Of a DNA stretch of 64,000 nucleotides, positions 51,272-58,707 are shown piece after piece (the first letter of the stretch is position 1; every line of letters starts with the position of its first letter). The stretch is from Streptomyces montanisoli (lineage in GTDB: Bacteria; Actinomycetota; Actinomycetes; Streptomycetales; Streptomycetaceae). A program made the translations under genes and the position numbers. Where the stretch lies: positions 1 to 64,000 of the forward strand of contig NZ_JAGIQL010000002.1 in NCBI RefSeq assembly GCF_017813245.1, given 5' to 3'. Under the pieces are notes generated by a model. That model searched no databases. It saw only the letters and a list, made by a program, of their open reading frames with translations, and was not told where the DNA came from.

Positions 51272-51931
51272 ATGGACACGGACGCGACCGCCACCCGACA
51301 GGAACTGCAACATCCGCGCTTCGCGCGTCAGTACCTCAAACTCGCCGTCCAGGCGGACAGGCGGGGCGGCGTCGCGCACCGGCGCAGACTGCTCGACGGA
51401 CTGACCGGCCGGGTCCTGGAGGTCGGTGCCGGCCAGGGAAGCAACTTCCCGCACTACCCGGACGCCGTCACCGAGGTCGTCGCCGTGGAACCTGACGACA
51501 CCCTGCGTGCCGCCGCCTTACGAGCCGCCACGAAGGCGTCAGCAACCGTCACGGTCGTCGCGGGTCACTGTGGTGAACTCCCAATCACTGACAGCGGGTT
51601 CGATGCCGTTGTCTTCTCGCTCGTGCTGTGCAGCGTGCCTGGCCAGGCCGCCGCCCTGGCCGAAGGCTCGCGGGTACTGCGCCGGGGCGGCCAGTTGCGC
51701 TTCTACGAGCATGTGCGCTCGCCGCACCGCGTCGGCGGGCTGCTGGAGGATGCCATCACCCCGCTCTGGCGCCGGATCGGCGGCGGTTGTCACCCCAACC
51801 GGGACACCGAGGCGGCCATCCGCGCCGCCGGATTCACCATCGAGGCAATCGACCACTTCGGCTTCGCGCCCTCGCCGCTCATGCCACGCACGTCGCACAT
51901 CATCGGCACGGCCACCAAGCCCCGGGCCTGA
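51272..51931 (+). CDS. Class I SAM-dependent methyltransferase
   Basis: 219 residues. Motif I is VLEVGAGQGSNFPHYP (~48-63), motif II is VVAVEPDD (~71-78), and the post-I/motif III region is FDAVVFSLVLCSVPG. The architecture is of the UbiE/phosphatidylethanolamine methyltransferase-like group. The substrate is unknown; small lipophilic targets are typical. It is 81 nt downstream of the SHOCT gene and 91 nt before the BlaI gene. Confidence 0.82.
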   Translation: MDTDATATRQELQHPRFARQYLKLAVQADRRGGVAHRRRLLDGLTGRVLEVGAGQGSNFPHYPDAVTEVVAVEPDDTLRAAALRAATKASATVTVVAGHCGELPITDSGFDAVVFSLVLCSVPGQAAALAEGSRVLRRGGQLRFYEHVRSPHRVGGLLEDAITPLWRRIGGGCHPNRDTEAAIRAAGFTIEAIDHFGFAPSPLMPRTSHIIGTATKPRA

Positions 51932-51981
51932 GCCGGCAGCCCCACCCCCACGGCTGACCGCACCCGTGAGCAGGCTGCTTG

Positions 51982-51991
51982 ACTACGGTAG
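51982..51991 (+). promoter_or_regulatory. Half or compressed copy of the TACTACG operator before blaI copy 2
   Basis: ACTACGGTAG, in which CTAC and GTAG form a tight dyad around one base. It lies 32 nt before the TTG start of BlaI copy 2 and shares the ACTACG element with the palindrome at 50857. Confidence 0.45.
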
Positions 51992-52022
51992 AGGCGCAGC
52001 AGGTGGAGGGAGGGGCGGACCA

Positions 52023-52382
52023 TTGACCAGGGGAACGCTGGAGGGACAGGTAATGGACGTGCTGTGGCAGGCGAACGAGCCCCTGCCGGTGCGCACGGTG
52101 CTCGACGCCCTGAACCGGACCCGCGAGAATGAACTCGCCTACACCACTGTGATGACCGTCTTGTCCCGCCTCACCGGCAAGGGCGCGCTGAAACGCATCC
52201 GCCGTGGCCGCGGCTTCGTCTACGCGCCGGTGGCCGACGACGAGGCAGGCCTCGCCGTGCAGGACGTGCTGCGGCGCTACGGAGACGCCGCCTTCGCGCA
52301 CTTCGTCACCGCTTCCGCCGCCGACCCGGAAGCCAAGAAGCGACTGCGGCGCCTGCTGGATCAGCCGGAAGAGAGACGTTGA
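52023..52382 (+). CDS. BlaI/MecI family repressor, copy 2
   Basis: 119 residues from TTG 52023 with a strong GGAGGGAGGGG. Winged helix (VMDVLWQANEPLPVRTVLDA, then LAYTTVMTVLSRLTGKGALK), RIRRGRGFVYAPVADD, and a C-terminal dimer helix. The stop overlaps the M56 start (TTGA). I infer it binds TACTACG elements at 50857 and 51982. Confidence 0.87.
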   Translation: MTRGTLEGQVMDVLWQANEPLPVRTVLDALNRTRENELAYTTVMTVLSRLTGKGALKRIRRGRGFVYAPVADDEAGLAVQDVLRRYGDAAFAHFVTASAADPEAKKRLRRLLDQPEERR

Positions 52383-53269
52383 CCGCGCTGCGCCCGCCGG
52401 CCGGCAACCGGGCGTTCTGGACGCTGGTGGGCATCGCGGGCACCATCCGGGCCGCCGTCATGCTCAGCGCCTGCTGCGCGGCGGGCCTGTTGATCCGCGG
52501 CATTGCCGAGCACGGCGTCTCTGGGCTGTGGACCGGTAGCCCCAGCCGCCTGCCCGCCACCGCACTGTTGACCGTGCTGATAGCCGGGGCGGCCCTGGCA
52601 GGGGTCTCGGCGGCGCGCACGGCCCGCGCCACCGCCGCTCTCCGCCGCGCCCTGCTCACGTTCCACACGCAAGCCCCGGCGGCCCTTTTTCACGCGGCCC
52701 ACGTGACCGGCCTGGTCGGAGAGGTCACGGCCGTGGCGGACCAGCACCCATTCGCGCTCACCTACGGTCTGCTGCACCCCAGGGTCGTGGTGAGCACCGG
52801 CCTGGTGGCCCGGCTCTCGCCCGAAGAACTGCTCGCCGTGCTCATCCACGAGCATGCCCACGTGCGCAGCCGGGACCCGCTCAAGGCTGCTCTGGCCCGG
52901 GTACTGACGGGACGGTACTTTTTCCTGCCCGTGCTGGGGCGGCTCACTGAGCGGTACGCCGACGGACAGGAGCTGGCCGCAGACCGCCGCGCAATCCGCG
53001 CCTGCGGCACCGGGCTCGTCGCCAGTGCGCTGATCAAGACGGTGGACGGCCCTGACTGGGCGGCCATGGCCCCGGCCGCGGCGATGGGATCGGCCCGGCT
53101 CCTGGACGCCCGTATCCGTCAGCTGGAGACCGGCACCGCTGTCCTCGACCGCATCGGCCCCCGGCCGGTGCTCACCAGTCTCCTGGCCACTGCCGGACTG
53201 ACCTGGGCGCTCAGCGGCACGGCGACGGTGCTGGCCGCCTCGCCTCTCCTCGACCGCTGCACGGGCTGA
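52379..53269 (+). CDS. M56 family membrane metalloprotease, copy 2
   Basis: 296 residues from TTG 52379. Helices near 15-40, 60-80 and 260-290; the zinc motif is VLIHEHAHVRSRDP (HEHAH), followed by QELAADRRAIR, which supplies the third ligand. No penicillin-binding domain. Coupled to blaI copy 2 by a 4-nt overlap, opposite in gene order and strand to copy 3. Confidence 0.87.
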   Translation: MTALRPPAGNRAFWTLVGIAGTIRAAVMLSACCAAGLLIRGIAEHGVSGLWTGSPSRLPATALLTVLIAGAALAGVSAARTARATAALRRALLTFHTQAPAALFHAAHVTGLVGEVTAVADQHPFALTYGLLHPRVVVSTGLVARLSPEELLAVLIHEHAHVRSRDPLKAALARVLTGRYFFLPVLGRLTERYADGQELAADRRAIRACGTGLVASALIKTVDGPDWAAMAPAAAMGSARLLDARIRQLETGTAVLDRIGPRPVLTSLLATAGLTWALSGTATVLAASPLLDRCTG

Positions 53270-53545
53270 CCCGGTCGGCTCCCACGCCCGGCGGCTGCTT
53301 GCCGGGCGCGGGGGCCGAAGCTCTCGGCATGGCCGGTGAGTGAACCAGGAGCCGCACCAGCACGTCAGGAGCTGCACCCCGGCCGTCCCGGAGTGCGGCT
53401 CCGGGACAACCCGAGCCGCATTGCACTTGACTTGCGCAGCTCATTCATCTCGGCGTCGGGGGTCGGGAGCCGTCGTACCGCTTGCAGACCATGTCGTGAT
53501 GGCGCTGCGGCGGAGCCGGCCAGCGGATGAGGCCGCGGCCATCGG

Positions 53546-54178
53546 TCACTGCATTCCGCCGGCGCTGCAGGACGCGCCCGGCTCAGGCGTCTGCGGACCC
53601 TGGACGTACTTCTTCAGGAACTCGTTCACCCGCGGGTCCGACGCCTTGTTCACGCCTATCTGGTGGCCCCAGGCGGTCAGTGTGATCGGCGCTGACTGGT
53701 CCTTGTACGGACTCATGAACGAATACGGCGTCTTCGCCACCTTCCTGCTCAACTGCCCGACGTCAGCCTTCGACGCCTTGCTGGTGTAGGTGATCCACAC
53801 CGCGCCGTGTTCCAGCGAGTGCACGGCCTTCTCCTTGGGCACTTCCCGGGTGTAGACCTTCGCGTCACAGGGCACCCAGACCGGGTTGTGATCGCCGCCG
53901 GCCGGCGGGCTCATGGGGTAGTCGACCGTCTTCTGTACGTGAGTCCGGCTGAGGTGAGACCAGGTCTTCTCGCCCCTGATCAGGGCGGACTTCGCCTGGT
54001 TCTTCTCGTTGACGGAATGGCTCAGATACCAGCCTCCGCCAGCGAGTCCGGCGAGTATCACCGCAGAGGCGGTGATCGTGATGAGGCGGTTGCGCTTCTG
54101 GCGGGACTGCTCGGCGCGGCGCATCTCCTGGATGCGGGCGCGGCGGTCCGCTTTCGTAGCTTTCGAATTGGAACCCAT
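53546..54178 (-). CDS. DUF3105 membrane-anchored protein
   Basis: 210 residues from MGSNSKATKA. A basic cytoplasmic start with a helical RARIQEMRRAEQSRQKRNRL, one helix (~33-51), then a DUF3105 domain: YPMSPPAGGDHNPVWVPCDA, VHSLEHGAVWITY. The conserved His (GGDHN, LEHGAVW) and Cys residues suggest a metal or haem site outside the membrane. The family often sits near DUF305 and copper genes. Transcribed toward the M56 copy 2 gene; the DUF6153-like gene lies 114 nt upstream. Confidence 0.8.
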   Translation of the reverse strand: MGSNSKATKADRRARIQEMRRAEQSRQKRNRLITITASAVILAGLAGGGWYLSHSVNEKNQAKSALIRGEKTWSHLSRTHVQKTVDYPMSPPAGGDHNPVWVPCDAKVYTREVPKEKAVHSLEHGAVWITYTSKASKADVGQLSRKVAKTPYSFMSPYKDQSAPITLTAWGHQIGVNKASDPRVNEFLKKYVQGPQTPEPGASCSAGGMQ

Positions 54179-54292
54179 GGGTGTGGCCTCCCGCCGCCGC
54201 GCGCTCCGGCGCGGCGATGCTGTCGCTCGTTCGGTGAGGGTCGAAAACACGAGGCGGAACGGGGCGCGAGACACCTGTTCCACCGCGGTGCC

Positions 54293-54853
54293 CTACACCA
54301 GCAGGCGTTGCAGCAGATGAAGGTCCGGCGGCCGGAAGACACCGTCAGCCGGGAAGCCGGTGGTAGAACGATACGTGCCCGGCACTTCGGCACAGGACCC
54401 CCCACGGTCGGGGGCGGGAGGCTGATGTGGCGCTCTCCAGGTCGTAGCCGCGGCGTCACGGACGAACTCGTCGCAGGAGGAGTGCCCGTCACCGACACAG
54501 GTGCCGCAGATCGCGCCATTGTCCGGAATCCCGATGGCGACAGCCTCGGCGGCCGCGCTGGCGGCTCCTGCACACGGTGTCTGCACCGAGACGCTCGGGG
54601 CCGAGTGGCTCGTGCCCGCGACGCCCGTCATAGGAGACGCCGCGACGATCCCGCAGGCCAGAGTCGCGGTGGCCACAGCGGCGAGGACAAGGCAAAGCAC
54701 CCGGACCGCAAGCCCTTGCCGGCGCTGCGGGGCGGCGGCTTGGCGGCGTACGGACATCAGCGCCATCGGCGGAGTCCGGGGAGCACGCCGGGCTGATATC
54801 GGTGGATCCCGGGAGGCGGCGAAGAGCGATGGGCAGCCCGGCGAGCGGGACAC
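54293..54853 (-). CDS. DUF6153-like secreted/membrane protein, Cys-rich
   Basis: 186 residues if the GTG at 54853 (GGGAGCGGG before it) is used; ATG 54766 or 54757 would give ~155. A hydrophobic segment (VLCLVLAAVATATLACGIVA) is followed by an external part with six Cys (TPCAG, AICGTCVGDGHSSCDEF, GGSCAE) and a terminal PPDLHLLQRLLV. The end is the DUF6153-type. A copy of the third operator type (54908-54922) lies ~55 nt upstream, inside the end of the M56 copy 3 gene. Confidence 0.6.
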   Translation of the reverse strand: MSRSPGCPSLFAASRDPPISARRAPRTPPMALMSVRRQAAAPQRRQGLAVRVLCLVLAAVATATLACGIVAASPMTGVAGTSHSAPSVSVQTPCAGAASAAAEAVAIGIPDNGAICGTCVGDGHSSCDEFVRDAAATTWRAPHQPPAPDRGGSCAEVPGTYRSTTGFPADGVFRPPDLHLLQRLLV

Positions 54854-54892
54854 TGCCCGCTCCCAGCCCTGCCCGATGTGGTCATCGCCCGA

Positions 54893-55939
54893 TCATCCCG
54901 AATACCTATGCGCTTTAGGTGACGGTGGCGAACATACCAGACACCCGCGAAACGCCGCGGGACACTCAGGCGAGACGCTGCGCGACCGCGGCGCTTCACG
55001 CAGCGGACAGCTATTCATGCCGGTCGCCGCCACCGCGGGCTGGGCGGCCAGAACGAGCGGGAACGCCAGCAGTGCGCCCGCCACGAGGGCTCCGCCCCAC
55101 GCGGCCGCACGCCCCAGCGGCCGGTGACCGGCGAGCAGCCGCCGCACCCGGCCGGCCGCGTGACCGCCGGAGGCCGCCAGGGATGCCGCGGGCGCCACCG
55201 ACCCGGCCAGCTCCACCAGGGCGGCGGCCAAGCTCAGCGGCCCGGTACGGGCGATGGCCGCGTCGTCGGCGGCCATCTCCACCAGCCGCCGCGTCTGCTC
55301 CGCCGCCACGGCGAACAGCGGCACCCGGGGAAACGCGCGCTCCAGCGCCTCGGCACCGACCAGGATCAGATGGTGGCGCTGACGGATGTGGGCCCGTTCA
55401 TGAGCGATCACCGCGTCCAGTTCCTCGGGCTCCAGCACGGCCAGCGCGGCGGAGGTCAGAACGATCCGGTGACCGTGGCCGGGCAGGCAGTACGCGACCG
55501 GGCGGTCGTCGTCCAGCACGGTCACCCCTGGATCGACGTGCGTCCGTCCGACCATGGCCAGCACCGCCGCATGCCGGCTGCGCGCGCCGCGGGCCCGCAG
55601 CAGGCCCGCCGCCAGGCACCAGCCGACCCGGCCCAACAGCACCAACGCCAGGGAGATGCCGCTCGCAGCCACCACCGCGCCACCCGGTGTCGCGTACCGC
55701 TCACGCAGCATGAGGGCGCACGCCTGGAGCAGCGCGGCCAGGCTGCCACTGACCGGTACGGTCGGCACGATCAGGGCCAGCCCGGCGAGCACGGCAGAGA
55801 CGACGACGGTCACGCTCAGCGCCTGCCACACACAGATCGCCAGCCGCGGCGCCCGCACCACCCAGGCCGCCCGCGCCAGTGGCGGGGCAGCTGTCGCGAC
55901 AAGGGCTGCGTAGCCGAGCAGCAGCAGCGCGACCCTCAT
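54893..55939 (-). CDS. M56 family membrane metalloprotease, copy 3
   Basis: 348 residues. Helices near 1-25, 35-60, 65-80, 88-115 and 275-305. Zinc motif AVIAHERAHIRQRHHL, third-ligand region EMAADDAAI. The external C-terminal tail adds two Cys (NSCPLREAP, ECPAAFRGCLV), absent from copies 1 and 2, which could sense redox state or metal. Its ATG overlaps the stop of blaI copy 3 (ATGA). The last codons overlap an operator for the next gene. Confidence 0.87.
   Translation of the reverse strand: MRVALLLLGYAALVATAAPPLARAAWVVRAPRLAICVWQALSVTVVVSAVLAGLALIVPTVPVSGSLAALLQACALMLRERYATPGGAVVAASGISLALVLLGRVGWCLAAGLLRARGARSRHAAVLAMVGRTHVDPGVTVLDDDRPVAYCLPGHGHRIVLTSAALAVLEPEELDAVIAHERAHIRQRHHLILVGAEALERAFPRVPLFAVAAEQTRRLVEMAADDAAIARTGPLSLAAALVELAGSVAPAASLAASGGHAAGRVRRLLAGHRPLGRAAAWGGALVAGALLAFPLVLAAQPAVAATGMNSCPLREAPRSRSVSPECPAAFRGCLVCSPPSPKAHRYSG
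54908..54922 (-). promoter_or_regulatory. Operator family 3, site a (Cys-rich DUF6153-like gene)
   Basis: ATGCGCTTTAGGTGA on the plus strand, nearly identical to ATGCGCTTAGGTGA at 56502-56515. It sits within the last codons of the M56 copy 3 gene, upstream of the minus-strand DUF6153-like gene. Confidence 0.5.
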
Positions 55940-56310
55940 GACCGCTGTCCCCGTCGGCGTGCGGCGAGGGCCGCCCGCACCTCAGCCACCTCTTCCTCGT
56001 CCATCTCGTCGAACAGCCGCACAAGCGTCGCCGTCCGGTCGGCCCCACTCGCCCAAACCTGATCGATCAGCGAAGCCGCATACTCCTCGCGGCTCTTCGT
56101 GGCCCGGTAACGGAAGGCGCGGCCGTCCTTCGCGCGGGACAGCCAGCCCTTGCGGTGCAGGATCTCCATCACGGTCTGCACCGTGTTGTACGCCAGCCCT
56201 TGCGACCGGCCACGGTTCAGGCACTCACGCACCTCACGCACCGTCAGCGGCTCGTCCGCGACCCATACCGCGTCCATGATCGCCTGCTCAAGATCACCAA
56301 ACCCTCGCAT
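55936..56310 (-). CDS. BlaI/MecI family repressor, copy 3
   Basis: 124 residues. Winged helix (IMDAVWVADEPLTVREVREC, LAYNTVQTVMEILHRKGWLS), then RAKDGRAFRYRATKSREEYA and a C-terminal acidic helix (LVRLFDEMDEEEVAEVRAAL). Closest in layout to copy 1. ATG 56310. A site 23-38 nt upstream (56333-56348) shares the element of sites a and b, so I infer a third, separate circuit controlling two secreted Cys-rich proteins and itself. Confidence 0.88.
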   Translation of the reverse strand: MRGFGDLEQAIMDAVWVADEPLTVREVRECLNRGRSQGLAYNTVQTVMEILHRKGWLSRAKDGRAFRYRATKSREEYAASLIDQVWASGADRTATLVRLFDEMDEEEVAEVRAALAARRRGQRS

Positions 56311-56332
56311 TCCGGCCGCCTCCCGTATGAAA

Positions 56333-56348
56333 ACTTAAGCGGCATAGT
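56333..56348 (-). promoter_or_regulatory. Operator family 3, site c (blaI copy 3)
   Basis: On the minus strand ACTATGCCGCTTAAGT; its ATGC-CGCTTAAGT core lines up with ATGC-GCTTTAGGT and ATGC-GCTTAGGT of sites a and b. The ends ACT...AGT also form a dyad. Confidence 0.45.
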
Positions 56349-56501
56349 ACGTGCTGCCCAGGACCGATCACCCGGTTCCATTGCAGTAAGCACGCCAGTC
56401 GCGCCGACAGGCCATGCATCCCGAGGCGTCAGCTTGCGGCCTCGGGCGCCGGGACGCGGACTGCGGAACCCCGCTCCCCCAGACGGGTGAACGAAAACCC
56501 A

Positions 56502-56515
56502 ATGCGCTTAGGTGA
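56502..56515 (+). promoter_or_regulatory. Operator family 3, site b (Cys/Met-rich secreted protein)
   Basis: ATGCGCTTAGGTGA, 73 nt upstream of the ATG at 56588, differing from site a by one T. Confidence 0.5.
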
Positions 56516-56587
56516 TCGGGTAACGTGCCGGAGGGTAAGCGACATGCGACGCAAAGTCGCAGTCCTGAGCACTACGGAAGGCGTCAC

Positions 56588-57004
56588 ATGAACCGACTTC
56601 TCCTCGCCCGCCTCGGCGTTCTCGCCGGAGGGCTGCTGGTGGCCTCGGCGGGATTCGCCGGACCCGCCCAGGCCTTCTCGGCGCCCGCAGGGGACGGTGC
56701 GTCAGCACCTGCCCGCGCCACGGCGGTGGCCATGCGCACGCAGGCCACACCCATGCCCACGCACGCACACGTCCGCGATTCCAACTGCCCCATGCACTGC
56801 GCCCACTGCCGGATGGGGGACTGCTGCGGCGTCTCCACCACCTCCTCTCCGATGTCGGCGACAGCGCGCGAGCGCTGCACCGCGTGCTGCGCCGAGGGGT
56901 GCTGCGCTACGCAGACCTGGCCGACGGCGTACTCAGCTGAACGGGAGACGATGGCGACTCCTGCGCATCTGGCGGTTGTCGTGCCGTCCGGGGTGCGGTC
57001 GTAA
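56588..57004 (+). CDS. Secreted Cys/His/Met-rich protein, possible metal binder
   Basis: 138 residues from MNRLLLARLG, after GGAAGG. A signal peptide ends near GPAQA (~25-29). The mature part has MPTHAHVRDSNCPMHCAHCR and MGDCCGV, then ERCTACCAEGCCATQTWP: eleven Cys with many His and Met within ~70 residues, a pattern of thiolate/imidazole metal binding (copper likely). No domain name is known to me. The third-type operator upstream suggests control by BlaI copy 3; CsoR lies just downstream in the opposite orientation. Confidence 0.65.
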   Translation: MNRLLLARLGVLAGGLLVASAGFAGPAQAFSAPAGDGASAPARATAVAMRTQATPMPTHAHVRDSNCPMHCAHCRMGDCCGVSTTSSPMSATARERCTACCAEGCCATQTWPTAYSAERETMATPAHLAVVVPSGVRS

Positions 57005-57211
57005 GGCGGAAGTCCGGTCTCGGGGCGTGCGGGCGTTCCGCGTAGCGCCGGCAGCGCAGCGGCGCGGGTGAGCCCGAGTGGGTGCCCCGTGTACAGCGCG
57101 GGCCGCACGCCCCCAGCCGCTTCCTTCCGTGCTTTCGACATCTCCATCGAACTCGGGGCAGGACAGTCTCAGCAGAATCCGGATTCCCTCAGCGAGCCAT
57201 CAGCGGCGAGG

Positions 57212-57493
57212 TCACGAGCGCACCAACCGGCCGATGGCGTCCTGCGCTTCCTTGATCTTGATGTTCGCGTCCTCGCCGCCTTCGGCAAGTGCGTCCCGGA
57301 CACAGCAGGAGAGGTGCTCGTTCAGCATCTGGAGTGCGAACGACTGCAGGGCGCGCGTCGTGGCGGAGACCTGGGTGAGGACGTCGATGCAGTAGGTGTC
57401 CTGCTCGACCATGCGCTGCAGCCCGCGCACCTGTCCCTCGATTCGGCGCAGCCGCTTGAGGACGTCGTCCTTGTGATTGCTGTAGCTGACCAT
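57212..57493 (-). CDS. csoR: CsoR/RicR-type copper-sensing repressor
   Basis: 93 residues from MVSYSNHKDD (ATG 57493; ATG 57499 possible). All-helical CsoR fold. Copper ligands are Cys35 (DTYCIDVLTQ), His60 and Cys64 (NEHLSCCVRDA), giving the C-H-C set, with an extra Cys63. RRIEGQVRGLQRMVEQD is the family start. It should bind the TACCCC...GGGGTA boxes found before both copZ genes, the oxidase operon and the last MFS gene, and leave them on binding Cu(I). Confidence 0.92.
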   Translation of the reverse strand: MVSYSNHKDDVLKRLRRIEGQVRGLQRMVEQDTYCIDVLTQVSATTRALQSFALQMLNEHLSCCVRDALAEGGEDANIKIKEAQDAIGRLVRS

Positions 57494-57691
57494 GCCCATT
57501 CCACCTTCCAGCACCCGCTGCCCGTTCCAGGCATGTCCTCCCTACACGCCGTCACACTACCCGCAGCGGCGGCCTTGTGGCGGTGGCGTCCCTTGCGCTC
57601 AGGTGGCTGGCAAAGATCCAGCACGCTGGCGGGCCGCGGACCGTTTTCGGCGAGCATGCGATGGGAGAAGACCTGCGCAGATTCCTTTTAC

Positions 57692-57710
57692 TATACGCCC
57701 CCACCGTATA
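57692..57710 (-). promoter_or_regulatory. Dyad upstream of csoR
   Basis: TATACG-N7-CGTATA with a run of C in the spacer, ~200 nt upstream of csoR. It could be its promoter or autoregulatory site, though the distance is large. Confidence 0.35.
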
Positions 57711-57769
57711 TCGGGTACCTGGTCAGGACGGGAGCAACCGCGCCGTCCCCGCAAGGGTGCTCGCCCCTG

Positions 57770-58237
57770 TCATCGGTAGATGACGAGTTCGGCGGGGAAA
57801 GCGCCACGCAGGGTGAAGGGGTGGTCGTTGACGGGCCGCCCGGTGTACAGGCGGACCAGAGTGTCAGCGTCGGCGACCAGACCGGCAGGCGTTTCCTGGT
57901 GCGGCAGCCAGGTCCCCATGAGCAGGTCTCCCTCAGGCAGGTGGGCCGCCAGGAGCGGGGTGTCGCGGGTCTGGCTGCAGGTGGCGAGGAGTGCGAGAGC
58001 GTCGTCGGTGCCCTCGACCGCGTAGGCGGGAGAGATGCCGAGCGCGGCACGCACGTCCCCTGCGTGCACCCATTCACCGAGCGCGATGACGTCCAGTCGG
58101 CCGTTCGCCGCAGCGATCACCGGGCCGGCTTGGCGGTATCCGCGGTCGAGCTCGTCGATGATCCTCTCAAGCGGCCAGTCGTGTCGCTCGGACGCCGGGG
58201 AGAAGTCGTGCAGGCAGTCCTCGGCAATGCGAGTCAA
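57770..58237 (-). pseudogene. N-terminally truncated maleylpyruvate isomerase-like mycothiol enzyme
   Basis: 155 residues; ALGEWVHAGDVRAALG, and the later HPFTLRGAFPAELVI, resemble the second half of the MDMPI/DinB-like mycothiol-dependent family. The first ~70-80 residues, with the CxGWTVRDLxAH metal-site motif, are missing and no matching frame lies upstream. It is probably a broken gene, though a short expressed product cannot be excluded. Confidence 0.5.
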
Positions 58238-58532
58238 TCAACGAGCTGTTGAAACGTGTCGTGTTGGCGTGCTTTCACAGTCCTCTTCCTCTGTCTGGTG
58301 TGCCTGGCGGGCGTGTATCCACGCCCGACCGCGATGTGCTCCCGGATGGGTGCAGCGCGGGCCTGGGGCGTGACTGAGGCAGTAAGAGGGAGGCGGGCCG
58401 CGACGAGTGGTGTCCGGCAGTCGCCGAGGGCGAGGTGCCGGACGTGCTTGGCGCGGGATCGGTCGTCCGGGTAAGAGATGACGCAACTGTGCCGTGCAGC
58501 GGAACGTACGCCACTCTCCCCCGTGCGTGATC

Positions 58533-58550
58533 GGTACCCCCGTAGGGTAC
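58533..58550. promoter_or_regulatory. CsoR-type copper box without an obvious gene
   Basis: GGTACCCCCGTAGGGTAC, a good match to the TACCCC...GGGTA pattern. The nearest minus-strand gene is the truncated mycothiol enzyme 300 nt away. Confidence 0.55.
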
Positions 58551-58605
58551 TTCAGTCGAACGCCCGTGCACGTTAGCACACGCACGGCGACACAGGAATA
58601 GGGGT

Positions 58606-58625
58606 TACGGTACCCCTGTACCGTA
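58606..58625. promoter_or_regulatory. 8-4-8 perfect inverted repeat
   Basis: TACGGTACCCCTGTACCGTA, 56 nt from the orphan copper box and 80 nt past the stop of the MFS gene. It resembles an operator more than a terminator because of its balanced base content. Confidence 0.5.
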
Positions 58626-58707
58626 TGCGATCAACGAGGGACTTCTGAGCAGGCCGTTCGCTGCCCGGACTCTCTGCGAGGCGGTGTGATTCGCCGCTCG
58701 GGGCGGT

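Larger units (their letters stand above)
58238..58707. other. Intergenic with orphan copper box and perfect dyad
   Basis: 470 nt with no supported gene. A plus-strand frame at 58256-58474 begins with a hydrophobic stretch (AFTVLFLCLVCLAGVYP) but lacks other support. Two strong dyads are listed separately. Confidence 0.45.

Noticed and set aside
18243-56310. Beta-lactam sensing by the M56 proteins
   Set aside because: None of the three has a penicillin-binding domain, and there is no beta-lactamase gene in the window, so a BlaR1-style antibiotic role is not supported.
58256-58474. Plus-strand frame with a hydrophobic start
   Set aside because: No ribosome binding site, no relatives known to me, and the remainder is Arg-rich; kept only as a note in the intergenic entry.
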